Part shown: one piece after another, positions 56,199 through 64,000 of the stretch
Position numbering within the stretch: position 1 is the stretch's first letter
Layout of the letters: every line of letters starts with the position of its first letter
Assembly: GCA_910589635.1 (NCBI GenBank)
Contig: CAJUTD010000001.1
Span: forward strand, 47,526-111,525
Reading direction: 5' to 3'
Length of the DNA: 64,000 bases
Origin: an uncultured Lachnospiraceae bacterium
Lineage (GTDB): Bacteria; Bacillota; Clostridia; Lachnospirales; Lachnospiraceae
The notes under the pieces: generated by a model
What the model was told of the DNA's origin: nothing
Database searches by the model: none
The model's input: only the letters and a program-made list of their open reading frames with translations
Made by a program: the position numbers and the translations under genes

Positions 56199-58174
56199 TT
56201 AATTCTCTCCCGCTTTTTATGCCACGCACCAAATGGGCTGCCAGCTCTGTACATTTGCATATACTGATTAATTGTGCTGCCATAAGGATCGGATAGCCGC
56301 AGCTTAAATACATCGTATTGACTGCCGGACATTTTGTTAAATCTACCAGCGCAATCCCGGCCGCCAACACCAGGACGCTCAATCCCAGGCCGGTAGCAAT
56401 CAGCTGCGCAAGCCAAAGGCCACGACGACCGTCAACCCGACATAAGCAATCATTCCCAGCCAAAATACCGCCTCTTTGCACGCACGGTACAAAGAACCTA
56501 TGCTGTTCATTCTTTTGGAGGCCTTTCTGCTGGTATTCTCTATGTTGATCTCATCTTTCTGGCTGGAATATGTATCTATCAGGCCGGTATATTTAACCTT
56601 GCCATCCCCGGAAAATCCTTCTCTTTCTACAAGAACCTTTGCCACCCTCTCCCCATTCTCATACAATGCCAAATACCAGAGCGTATCATTCTTACCTTCT
56701 TCTACATCCCAGCTCTCTTTAAAATGGCAATTTCTGGCGTCTTTCAGCACAGATCCCTTTTTCTTGAGGTATTCATAGACATCATCACTCTGCTCAAATT
56801 CCAGCTCCTTGTACTTATTTCCCTCTTCATCTTCCACATAAACCTGTTTCTCTTTTCCGTCATACTCTGGGAAGAGTATCCAGCCTGCAATATAATGGTC
56901 GTGCTTGTGCCGGAAAGACGCCGCCTTGTTCCGGGTAAGCTGCTCAAAATCCTGGTAATCGCACTCATACTTCTTCCGTACAAACGCCCTGGCGCGTGTC
57001 TTTTTATAACTTGCCATGTAAGCTATGGCATCTAAGGTACGCCCCGCCAATTCCCGGCAATGTGCCGGCGTATCAATATAATATTTTTCCGCTGTTGTAA
57101 CCTCTATTCTCTCCAGCCTGCCAGATGCAAATGCAGCCTCCAGCTCTTCATAGACATTTTTATAAAATGTGTTTGCCGTCTCACAGTCATCATAGACGCC
57201 GGCCTCCGAAAAACCTTTTACAAACGCCCAGCCAAGCCAGCCGGCTTCCACCTCCCCGTCATATGGGTTCGTATCGTATTCATTATGATCGCTCATAGCA
57301 ATCTCCAACTCCACTCTCACGCTATCCAGCGTCGGAGAAATCTCATAAAGCTCCCGCAATTGTTTTCTCGTAAGGGGAATTTTTTCATCCACTCTTCCTG
57401 ATTTGATATGGGTCAGGTCTTCCATAACTGCCCCATAATATTCTACAGCAGTCGCTCCATATCTCTGTACATTCAATAATTTTACCATGGAAAAACAAGA
57501 CAAAGCAACCGAGGCAGGATTTTCAGTTCCCGGCGTTTGGCAATCAGAAAGAAAAACATTACCAGGCAGACTGTTCCTGTAAATGGCAGAACCCAGACCG
57601 TATCGCTCTTCGTTATCCACAGATATCCCAGGGAAACCCCTGTAAAAGCTGACCATAACAAGGGGCAGCGCATTCTCTCCCTGCCAATTGTAAAGTATAG
57701 ATGAAGCAAGCCGCCGAAAACACAAAGCGTCAGGACTACTCCCAAACCATTCCGGTACACCCTCTGCAACACAGTACTACAATAAGAAATGGGGTGGAAC
57801 AACAATGCAATATAAATAATTATTACAGATTTCTTTGATGAAAATATGTTTTTCAGAGCGCTGCTGAATACCATGCATGATATGGAATACCCCAGCGTAA
57901 GCGTAAAAATGTACGGTAGATGCAAACGGTAACAAACTGCCAGTAAGATGGCAAACCCGGGTTCCTTCATAAATGTATACGAGTTAAAATCCCCGGTCCA
58001 GTCCAGCTTGGAAATAGAAAATGCCCACTCTTTCATCAGCTCGTCATCACAGGGAGAACCCTGCATCACGTAGATAGGAAGCCCAATTACTAAAATCTGC
58101 TTGATGAGCGCTGCCGCCAAAAACACCAGCAGAAGCTTATGTCCTTTTAACACTGAAATTACTTTATCCTTCAT
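56191..58174 (-). pseudogene. Large membrane protein gene broken by two frameshifts
   Basis: Three successive frames make one protein of about 660 residues. 57482-58174: N-terminal half with about six membrane segments, stopping at RLLCLVFPW. Then a second frame entered near 57485 continues NVQRYGATAVEYYG, a soluble 'ISPTLDSVRVEL' region and one membrane segment, ending at about 56400. Then a third frame from about 56403 gives LIATGLGLSVLVLAAGIALV and a final membrane pair to 56191. Each change corresponds to loss of one base. The same architecture (membrane domain, NVQRYG-type transition, helical domain, C-terminal membrane hairpin) occurs intact in uncharacterised Firmicutes capsule-locus proteins. 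Function unknown; decay or sequencing error cannot be separated here. Confidence 0.8.
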
Positions 58175-58227
58175 GTAACCTTTCCTTCATGTCCGTTCTT
58201 CAGCCTTAAACTCCCCGAAAATACTTG

Positions 58228-59382
58228 CTATTTATGTTTAATATGCAAAATTCCAATAAAAAAGCTGCCAAATACCACTTCAATGCCAACCACCATCAAA
58301 AGCATTGCCGGAATTGTAATACGCATCATTTTCTCCGGCGACAGGCCGCCAAAGCCGGTTGCTCCCCAGATACAAAAAGCTGCAATTGTAATCACTACGC
58401 CGAGCAAAAACAAGACCAAGCCGATGACAACTCCCTTTTCTGTCGTCGTGTCTTCCAACCATCTATCCAGTTTCCCCTCTGTGGGAATAAAACCGGTCAC
58501 GCTGGCATAGGAACGCACAAACAGAGAAAACATCACCAGGTTAGCGCCGACCATCATGCCGGCCGCCGCATACATCAAAGTATGCACGCCCAGCCCTACG
58601 GAACCAATCTGAATATTGCCAAGGCTCAACACAACCGTAAGAATCAGCCCAATTACGAACAGAATCAATCCCGGGTACATGAACAGCCAATTCGGGCTGT
58701 GCATCAACAGGAATTTCAAATGCCGCCAGCCATCCGACCAGCTCCGCAGATGAGGTGCATGGGAGCGTCCATCCTTCTTCAAGGTTGTCGGCACCTCCGC
58801 TATTTTCAAATGATTCAACGTCGCTTTGACTACCATCTCACTGGCATATTCCATACCGGTTGTCACCAGGCCCAGCCCCAGAATGGCCTCCCGGTTATAA
58901 CCTCTGAGACCGCAATGATAGTCGCCAATCTCACAGGGGAAGAACAGCCGGGCAATAAAAGAGAGCACCGGGTTCCCCAAATACTTGTGCAGCGGCGGCA
59001 TAGCCCCCGGCTCAATACCTCCCTTAAAACGATTTCCCATCACCAGATCATAACCTTCCCTGAGCTTCTCTACAAACGGCATCAGATGCAGGAAATCATA
59101 ACTATCGTCCGCATCTCCCATAATTACATATTTGCCAAGGGCGCCGTTGCAGCCGCCTATCAAGGCCGCGCCGTACCCTTTTTCCTCAACTTCCACGACT
59201 CTTGCGCCGTTGTCAACTGCAATCTGCCGGGAGCCGTCCGTACTCCCATTGTCTGCAATTACAATCTCTCCATTTACCCCGCTCTCCGCAAGAAAAGTTT
59301 TGGCCTTGCCGATACAGGTCGCCAATGTCTCCGCCTCATTGAGGCAAGGCATCAGTATTGTCAGCTCAAATTGTTCTTTCAT
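58228..59382 (-). CDS. DPM-like GT2 glycosyltransferase with C-terminal membrane domain
   Basis: 384 residues. GT2 domain (LTILMPCLNEAETLA, IVIADNGSTDGSRQIA, MGDADDSYDF, GDYHCGLRGYNREA) of the dolichol/polyprenyl-phosphate sugar synthase type, then about four membrane segments from residue 230. Predicted to make a polyprenyl-phosphate-linked sugar for an outside-facing GT-C enzyme; the DUF2142 protein encoded 15 bases upstream is a fitting partner. RBS AGGAGTTTACAA precedes the ATG. Confidence 0.92.
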   Translation of the reverse strand: MKEQFELTILMPCLNEAETLATCIGKAKTFLAESGVNGEIVIADNGSTDGSRQIAVDNGARVVEVEEKGYGAALIGGCNGALGKYVIMGDADDSYDFLHLMPFVEKLREGYDLVMGNRFKGGIEPGAMPPLHKYLGNPVLSFIARLFFPCEIGDYHCGLRGYNREAILGLGLVTTGMEYASEMVVKATLNHLKIAEVPTTLKKDGRSHAPHLRSWSDGWRHLKFLLMHSPNWLFMYPGLILFVIGLILTVVLSLGNIQIGSVGLGVHTLMYAAAGMMVGANLVMFSLFVRSYASVTGFIPTEGKLDRWLEDTTTEKGVVIGLVLFLLGVVITIAAFCIWGATGFGGLSPEKMMRITIPAMLLMVVGIEVVFGSFFIGILHIKHK

Positions 59383-59397
59383 TTGTAAACTCCTTTC

Positions 59398-61002
59398 CTA
59401 ATACTGGTTGATGGCATATACCCATACTGCATGGATTGACACAAACGCACATATAGCCAGTACAATGCCATTATAATATTCACGCTTTATCCTGTTTACG
59501 AATTTGTATTTTTGCTTTATCCAGATTACAAGCCTGCCGCTTCCCAAAGAATAAAGTACCGGGAACATTACCGGCGCAATATAACGGTACTGACAGCCCT
59601 TTATCGTATCGCTGCCCACCGCAGTGAAAGCCACATACATAGAGGTCGCCACCAGACAGAGCACGCCAAACGACAATACATAACAGGCAATTCTCAGAAG
59701 CATCTTCACGCTGTTATCGACCTCACCTTTATCCGTAAAGGTCACTACCGTCAAAGTCACCACCATCAGAGATGAGAAAACTGTCGGCTCTAAGTTGGTA
59801 AAATAATGCAGATAGGAGAAATAACGAACCGCCGATTTCGGCGATACATAATCTGCCAAAAATCCGAGCAGTGTCTTCGTATACTCCCATGGATGGGAAA
59901 ATATATAAGAAATCTGCCCGAAAGCATCAATATCTTCCCCGCCGCGCGTATCCTGAATACCTCCGGCGTCCGGAACTGTAAACAGCATCAGCAGCTTCAC
60001 ACATGCCACGATAAACACACATGCCAACACGGCAAACATAATTTTCCTCTGCTTCGGACTTGCATATTTCTCTTTGGGCAGAAGCAGTGTGAGCAAAAGC
60101 AATGGAATATATAAGAGCTTGGGACCCGCCCCAATGAAAAAGGCAAATATCATGCAGAGCCATTCCACCGTCGTCATCTTCTTTTCCGGCTGCTGCAATT
60201 CCCCGAAAAAGCAGCAGAAACCATAGAGGAACCAAGCGGTTATCCAAGGGTCGTACGAGTAAGAAGACGCCATGAATATATTAAATGGGAGCAGCGCAAT
60301 CACCGCCGCCAACATTTTTCCAGATTTTAGTTTACGAATTGCCAGATACACTAAAACAGCATAAAACAATAGATTAAACCACCGTCCCAGCATAAACGTC
60401 ATATGGTAGGGCAGATGGAGCAACCTTCCCAGCCAGAGGCCGAACGCCGCCGGAAGGTAACAGAAATTTCGGTAACGCGGCCAAGTCCGCTCCGTCAACG
60501 CTGCCTTCTCAGGTTGATAACGTTCATCTATTTCTTGATACGTTATCTGCTGGCTCTCCCTATCATAATTCTTACGCTCAAGCGCCGTCTGCGGAAAATT
60601 GTTCATGTAATACATTTCCGCTTCTGTAATACCAGGCTTTAAAACATGGGACAACAGCATAGGATAATAATAATGCCACTCATCATCCCAGGATACTCCA
60701 CAGGAAGATGGAATCGACACGCCGTACAATGTGCCCACGCTGAGAATGACGACCAGAACCGCAATCTCCACCTTTTTGGCGACAACCTCGCGAAAACAGA
60801 TGAAAAGCCCAACCAGCTCCACCACCACAAAAACTCCCATGTACCTACCCCAGAAAAACACATCATTCCCATAGAACATAAAGGCAATCAGCCGTTCCAG
60901 CCCGAAGGACAGCACTGCCGCCGCTACAAGGATGACTGCCAACTTCTTAAAATCTTTGGAAATCTGCGGAACATGCAGCTGCTTATTTGTGATCCACTTC
61001 AT
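59398..61002 (-). CDS. DUF2142-family GT-C-like membrane protein
   Basis: 534 residues, about eleven membrane segments. Family marks: CGVSWDDEWHYYYPML in the first outer loop (acidic pair and His as in GT-C enzymes), RNFCYLPAAFGLWLGRLL, and KGCQYRYIAPVMFPVLYS near the C-terminus. DUF2142 proteins are thought to be sugar transferases using polyprenyl-phosphate sugars at the outer face; direct evidence is limited. Overlaps the upstream GT2 gene by 20 bases. RBS AAAGGAGAAAAGTTAA precedes the ATG. Confidence 0.85.
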   Translation of the reverse strand: MKWITNKQLHVPQISKDFKKLAVILVAAAVLSFGLERLIAFMFYGNDVFFWGRYMGVFVVVELVGLFICFREVVAKKVEIAVLVVILSVGTLYGVSIPSSCGVSWDDEWHYYYPMLLSHVLKPGITEAEMYYMNNFPQTALERKNYDRESQQITYQEIDERYQPEKAALTERTWPRYRNFCYLPAAFGLWLGRLLHLPYHMTFMLGRWFNLLFYAVLVYLAIRKLKSGKMLAAVIALLPFNIFMASSYSYDPWITAWFLYGFCCFFGELQQPEKKMTTVEWLCMIFAFFIGAGPKLLYIPLLLLTLLLPKEKYASPKQRKIMFAVLACVFIVACVKLLMLFTVPDAGGIQDTRGGEDIDAFGQISYIFSHPWEYTKTLLGFLADYVSPKSAVRYFSYLHYFTNLEPTVFSSLMVVTLTVVTFTDKGEVDNSVKMLLRIACYVLSFGVLCLVATSMYVAFTAVGSDTIKGCQYRYIAPVMFPVLYSLGSGRLVIWIKQKYKFVNRIKREYYNGIVLAICAFVSIHAVWVYAINQY

Positions 61003-61792
61003 TTAACTTTTCTCCTTTGATGTAAAAACGCATAAGTAACTTCGCAAACCATACCGGCCAAAATTTCTGGAACATCGCATAATCCTCTTTGGCGCGGATA
61101 TTACCCTCGCGGATCGTATTCGAGGTCTCCGATCCCTCATGTACACGATGGCAAGTCATTGGTTTGGAGGAATACACAAATTCTCCCTTCTCTCTCGAGA
61201 GCTTCTCCCACTCCTCCCAATCCAGGTTACTGCGAAACTCGGAGACAAACACCGTCTCAGGGAGGCTGTCCTTCACATACGCTACGGACCAGCAGGCCAC
61301 CGGATTGCCGAACGATAACACCAACCGCTTAAAAAAGGATTTCCCCTGGAATGCCCTAACCTTTAACGGCAGCAACAGCAAACGTTTCACTTTGAGCATT
61401 GAACTTTTTTCTACGACCTGTCCGTCACGCAACTCATAATAATCGGCGAAATAAACAAGCGGCTGCTTCGAGGCGTTGATCTTCTGCAACATATCCTGTG
61501 CATACTCCGGCTGGTATCTGTCGTCCTGATGCGCCAGGGTAACCAGCTTCGTCTTCGCACAATGGTAGGCGAAATTCCAGTCCCCGGCAATTCCGCCTGG
61601 TCCATCGTTTACATACAAAGGAATCTGGTATTCCTCCGCCAGATTCCGAATGTAGTCATTTTCTGTGCTGGTTGCCATGATAAGATTTGTCGCAACCGTC
61701 TGTTTCTTTAATGATTCAATACATTCCCTTAGATAAGGGCTTTCCTTGTAAGCGCATATTGCAAATGTATGATCCTGTGGTTTAAACTCCAT
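60983..61792 (-). CDS. GT2 family glycosyltransferase
   Basis: 269 residues from the ATG at 61792 (GGGAAG five bases ahead); an earlier ATG at 61846 adds a non-conserved charged leader. GT-A marks: FAICAYKESPYLRECI, NDGPGGIAGDWNFAY and TLAHQDDRYQPEY (HQDD in place of the usual DxD-type triplet). Close in style to the enzymes annotated as family 2 transferases in rhamnan and capsule loci. It sits between rfbB and the DUF2142 gene, so rhamnose transfer is plausible but unproven. Confidence 0.9.
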   Translation of the reverse strand: MEFKPQDHTFAICAYKESPYLRECIESLKKQTVATNLIMATSTENDYIRNLAEEYQIPLYVNDGPGGIAGDWNFAYHCAKTKLVTLAHQDDRYQPEYAQDMLQKINASKQPLVYFADYYELRDGQVVEKSSMLKVKRLLLLPLKVRAFQGKSFFKRLVLSFGNPVACWSVAYVKDSLPETVFVSEFRSNLDWEEWEKLSREKGEFVYSSKPMTCHRVHEGSETSNTIREGNIRAKEDYAMFQKFWPVWFAKLLMRFYIKGEKLNEVDHK

Positions 61793-61867
61793 TTTCTCTT
61801 CCCATTTATCCTGATAACTATCTTTGTATGCTCTGTTCCGATACATGTTTTATGATTCTTCCATGTT

Positions 61868-62950
61868 TTATCTATTCTGATACATATCCTCGTAATACTT
61901 TTGATAGTCGCCGCTGGTTACGTTTTTCATCCACTCTTCATGTTCAAAATACCAGGCAATAGTTTTTTTAATCCCTTCTTTGAACATAGTCTCCGGCTCC
62001 CAGCCGATTTCCGCCTTAATCTTATCCGGCGCAATCGCATATCTGCGGTCATGTCCCTTGCGGTCCTCCACAAAGGTAATCAGATCCTTGCTCACCAACT
62101 GTCTTCTGGGATCACCCTCCGGCAGCATTTCCAATAAGGTCTCGATAATTATATGAATAATCTCAATATTCTGTTTCTCATTGTGCCCGCCGATATTATA
62201 AGTCTCTCCTAATTTTCCATGCTCCTGAACCATATCTATTCCCTTGGCATGGTCATCCACATACAGCCAGTCACGCACATTCTTGCCGTCACCGTACACC
62301 GGAAGCTTCTTGCCATGCAGCGCATTATTGATAATCAAGGGGATCAACTTCTCCGGGAACTGGTAAGGCCCATAATTGTTCGAGCAATTCGTGATATTCG
62401 CCGGAAAATGGTAAGTATCAATATAAGATTTTACCAGGAAATCAGAGCTGGCCTTGCTTGCCGAATAGGGGCTGTGCGGATCGTACGGGGTGGTCTCATA
62501 GAAATATCCCCCATCCTCCGTAAGGGAGCCATATACCTCGTCCGTGGACACATGCAGAAATTTCTTGCCCTCTTGAAACGTTCCGTCCTCCTGCTCCCAG
62601 GCAGCTTTGGCACAGTTGAGCACAACCGCCGTACCCAGTACGTTCGTCTGCACAAATACTTCAGGATTCTTAATGCTGCGATCCACATGGCTCTCCGCCG
62701 CAAAATGCACGACCCTGTCGATATCATTCTCTGCAAAAATCCTGCTGATGGCCTCCTTATCACAGATATCCGCCTTCACAAACGTATAGTTTTCCCTGTC
62801 CTCTACGTCTTTCAAGTTCTCAAGGTTGCCCGCATAAGTGAGCTTGTCCACATTGATGATACGAATTTCATTATCATATTTGCGGAACATATATTGAATA
62901 TAATTGGAGCCAATAAAGCCTGCTCCTCCGGTAACCAAATAAGTTCTCAT
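61868..62950 (-). CDS. rfbB: dTDP-glucose 4,6-dehydratase
   Basis: 360 residues. RmlB marks: YLVTGGAGFIGSNYIQY, HFAAESHVDRSI, STDEVYGSL, YSASKASSDFLVKSY (YxxxK), NCSNNYGPYQFPEKLIPL and ENYDRRYAIAPDKIK-type ending GHDRRYAIAPDKI. Second step of dTDP-L-rhamnose synthesis, an SDR enzyme using NAD. RBS GAAGGAGACGATT precedes the ATG. Confidence 0.97.
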   Translation of the reverse strand: MRTYLVTGGAGFIGSNYIQYMFRKYDNEIRIINVDKLTYAGNLENLKDVEDRENYTFVKADICDKEAISRIFAENDIDRVVHFAAESHVDRSIKNPEVFVQTNVLGTAVVLNCAKAAWEQEDGTFQEGKKFLHVSTDEVYGSLTEDGGYFYETTPYDPHSPYSASKASSDFLVKSYIDTYHFPANITNCSNNYGPYQFPEKLIPLIINNALHGKKLPVYGDGKNVRDWLYVDDHAKGIDMVQEHGKLGETYNIGGHNEKQNIEIIHIIIETLLEMLPEGDPRRQLVSKDLITFVEDRKGHDRRYAIAPDKIKAEIGWEPETMFKEGIKKTIAWYFEHEEWMKNVTSGDYQKYYEDMYQNR

Positions 62951-63037
62951 AATCGTCTCCTTCTCTTCTAAAATCTCAGAATTCTTCTCTATTTATCCGG
63001 CACATCCCTGCTGCCCGCAAAATGCCTGCATCGAACA

Positions 63038-63904
63038 CTATTTACCGCTCAGATATACTTTCAAAGCGTCCTTCCAGTCGGCCATGCGAAAATCACTCGT
63101 CAGTTTCAGCATATAATCGTCAAGGATTGAATAAGCCGGCCGCGGCGCCTGCCCCGGATTGCGGCGACAGTATTCTTCCGTGCTTACGCGTTCTACCACA
63201 GTGTTCTTGCCTGCCAGTTTAAACGTCTCCTCTGCCAAATCTGCCCAGCTGCAGCTTCCCTCGCAGACTGCATGGAACAAACCATAATTCTCTGTGGGCT
63301 CCAGGAAATGTATCATCTTCGCCAATTCTAAAGCGCTGGTGGGACATCCCACCTGATCGTCTACCACAGTCACCTGATCATGGTTCTCTGAGAGACGCAA
63401 CATCGTCTTCACAAAATTCTTACCGTCACCGTAAAGCCATGCCGTACGCAGGATAAAATATTTCCCGGCAAATGCCTTTACAAAATTCTCTCCCTCCAGC
63501 TTAGTCTTCCCATAAGCACTGTTAGGCCCCGGCGCGTCAAACTCCGTATAAGGCCTGCTGCCGTTGCCGTCAAACACATAATCGGTCGACACATGAATCA
63601 GTTTCGCATCCACCTCAGATGCTGCAATACTCAAATTCCTAGGACCAATTGCATTAATTCTGTAGGCGCTGTCCCACTGCTGTTCACACAGATCAACCGC
63701 TGTGTGCGCCGCACAGTTAATGATAACATCCGGTTTCTTCCCACGCACTAAGGCAAGCACATCCTCCACCTTCGTTATGTCCAATGCGGTCACGCCATCG
63801 CCTGCCTGCACATCTGTATTGATAAATTCTACCTCATTGCCATATTCCTGATTGATGGCTCGTCCAAGCTGACCATTACAGCCTGTAACAAGAATTTTCT
63901 TCAT
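63038..63904 (-). CDS. rfbD: dTDP-4-dehydrorhamnose reductase
   Basis: 288 residues from the ATG at 63904; an ATG seven codons earlier is possible, and neither has a strong ribosome site (nearest GGAAA is about 15 bases ahead of the chosen one). RmlD marks: ILVTGCNGQLGRAI, INCAAHTAVDLCE, VSTDYVFDG, YGKTKLEGE and FILRTAWLYGDGKNF. Last step of dTDP-L-rhamnose synthesis. It is the most upstream complete gene in the window; 88 bases separate it from rfbB. Confidence 0.96.
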   Translation of the reverse strand: MKKILVTGCNGQLGRAINQEYGNEVEFINTDVQAGDGVTALDITKVEDVLALVRGKKPDVIINCAAHTAVDLCEQQWDSAYRINAIGPRNLSIAASEVDAKLIHVSTDYVFDGNGSRPYTEFDAPGPNSAYGKTKLEGENFVKAFAGKYFILRTAWLYGDGKNFVKTMLRLSENHDQVTVVDDQVGCPTSALELAKMIHFLEPTENYGLFHAVCEGSCSWADLAEETFKLAGKNTVVERVSTEEYCRRNPGQAPRPAYSILDDYMLKLTSDFRMADWKDALKVYLSGK

Positions 63905-64000
63905 TATTATTTCTATAGTTTCCATCTATATATTCAATTTTTAGTGGTATTTATTTATATATTTATTAATTTCTCCCCATTGGCATCTAGCACATTTATT
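63905..64000. other. AT-rich stretch upstream of rfbD, no confident feature
   Basis: Very AT-rich on the minus strand. No -35/-10 pair with normal spacing was found. One frame reads 14 codons, ending in NGEKLINI, from the window edge to a TAA at 63955-63957, and could be the tail of an upstream gene, but that is too short to call. Confidence 0.3.

Noticed and set aside
58225..59388. Long plus-strand open frame of 387 codons opposite the DPM-like GT2 gene
   Set aside because: It mirrors a strongly supported GT2 enzyme, is rich in His/Gln/Asn and Arg with no recognisable domain, and has no ribosome site; an antisense shadow.
63955..63999. Possible last 14 codons of an upstream gene
   Set aside because: Too short to identify; noted only within the AT-rich upstream entry.
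1..64000. CRISPR array, tRNA, rRNA, insertion sequence or integrase
   Set aside because: Looked for regularly spaced repeats, cloverleaf-like sequences and transposase-type frames; none seen.

Overview
The window is a single, very large surface-glycan locus, and every supported gene reads on the minus strand. The organism looks like a low-to-mid-GC Gram-positive of class Clostridia, most likely a gut Lachnospiraceae. This rests on TagB/TagF-type polyol-phosphate transferases, TagG/TagH-like and Wzm/Wzt-like ABC exporters, a Dlt-like acylation set, choline-binding-type repeats, InlB-type repeat proteins, and AGGAGG ribosome sites on nearly every gene. No rRNA, tRNA, transposase or CRISPR array was seen. 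The genus is not determinable from the sequence alone.

In the direction of transcription (high to low coordinates) the layout has three parts. (A) 64.0-52.1 kb: dTDP-rhamnose genes rfbD and rfbB, two GT2 transferases, a DUF2142 membrane protein, a large membrane-protein gene broken by two frameshifts, a Wzx-type flippase, and a GtrB/GtrII-like pair. (B) 52.0-34.4 kb: a secreted InlB-repeat/glycosidase-like protein; then, behind an extended -10 promoter, a split membrane-protein gene, rfbA, rfbC, a secreted transglutaminase-like protein, a Wzm/Wzt exporter with a polymer-recognition domain, a tandem GT2, a WbdD-like methyltransferase-kinase, a WbaP-like initiating sugar-phosphate transferase and another GT2. 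(C) 34.4-0 kb: behind a strong promoter, a TagGH-like exporter, LicD, phosphonopyruvate decarboxylase, a PntC-like nucleotidyltransferase, a DUF115 protein, a phosphonoacetaldehyde-reductase-like Fe-ADH and a TagF-like transferase; then, behind a second promoter, a 1295-residue four-part protein, a sialic/KDN-acid synthase, a CMP-transferase/phosphatase fusion, a secreted metallo-beta-lactamase-fold protein with cell-wall-binding repeats, two TagF-GT4 hybrids, PEP mutase, ManA, a Dlt-like SGNH/MBOAT/ACP/AMP-ligase set whose ligase is fused to a nitroreductase, two O-antigen-ligase-like proteins and a CapD-like enzyme cut by the window edge.

Taken together, part C reads as a pathway for a teichoic-acid-like surface polymer carrying three uncommon decorations. 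One is a phosphonate, predicted to be 2-hydroxyethylphosphonate because a reductase but no aminotransferase is present. The second is a nonulosonic acid, predicted to be KDN because ManA supplies Man-6-P, a KDO8P-phosphatase-like domain is fused to the cytidylyltransferase, and there is no NeuC. The third is an unknown acyl group that is adenylated, loaded on a carrier protein, possibly oxidised or reduced by a flavin domain, and moved across the membrane by MBOAT and SGNH proteins. Part B appears to make a rhamnose-containing polymer whose chain end is capped by methylation/phosphorylation and then recognised by the exporter. The combination, and the 1295-residue protein that carries decayed copies of two phosphonate enzymes in front of two transferase domains, are the most novel parts of the window.
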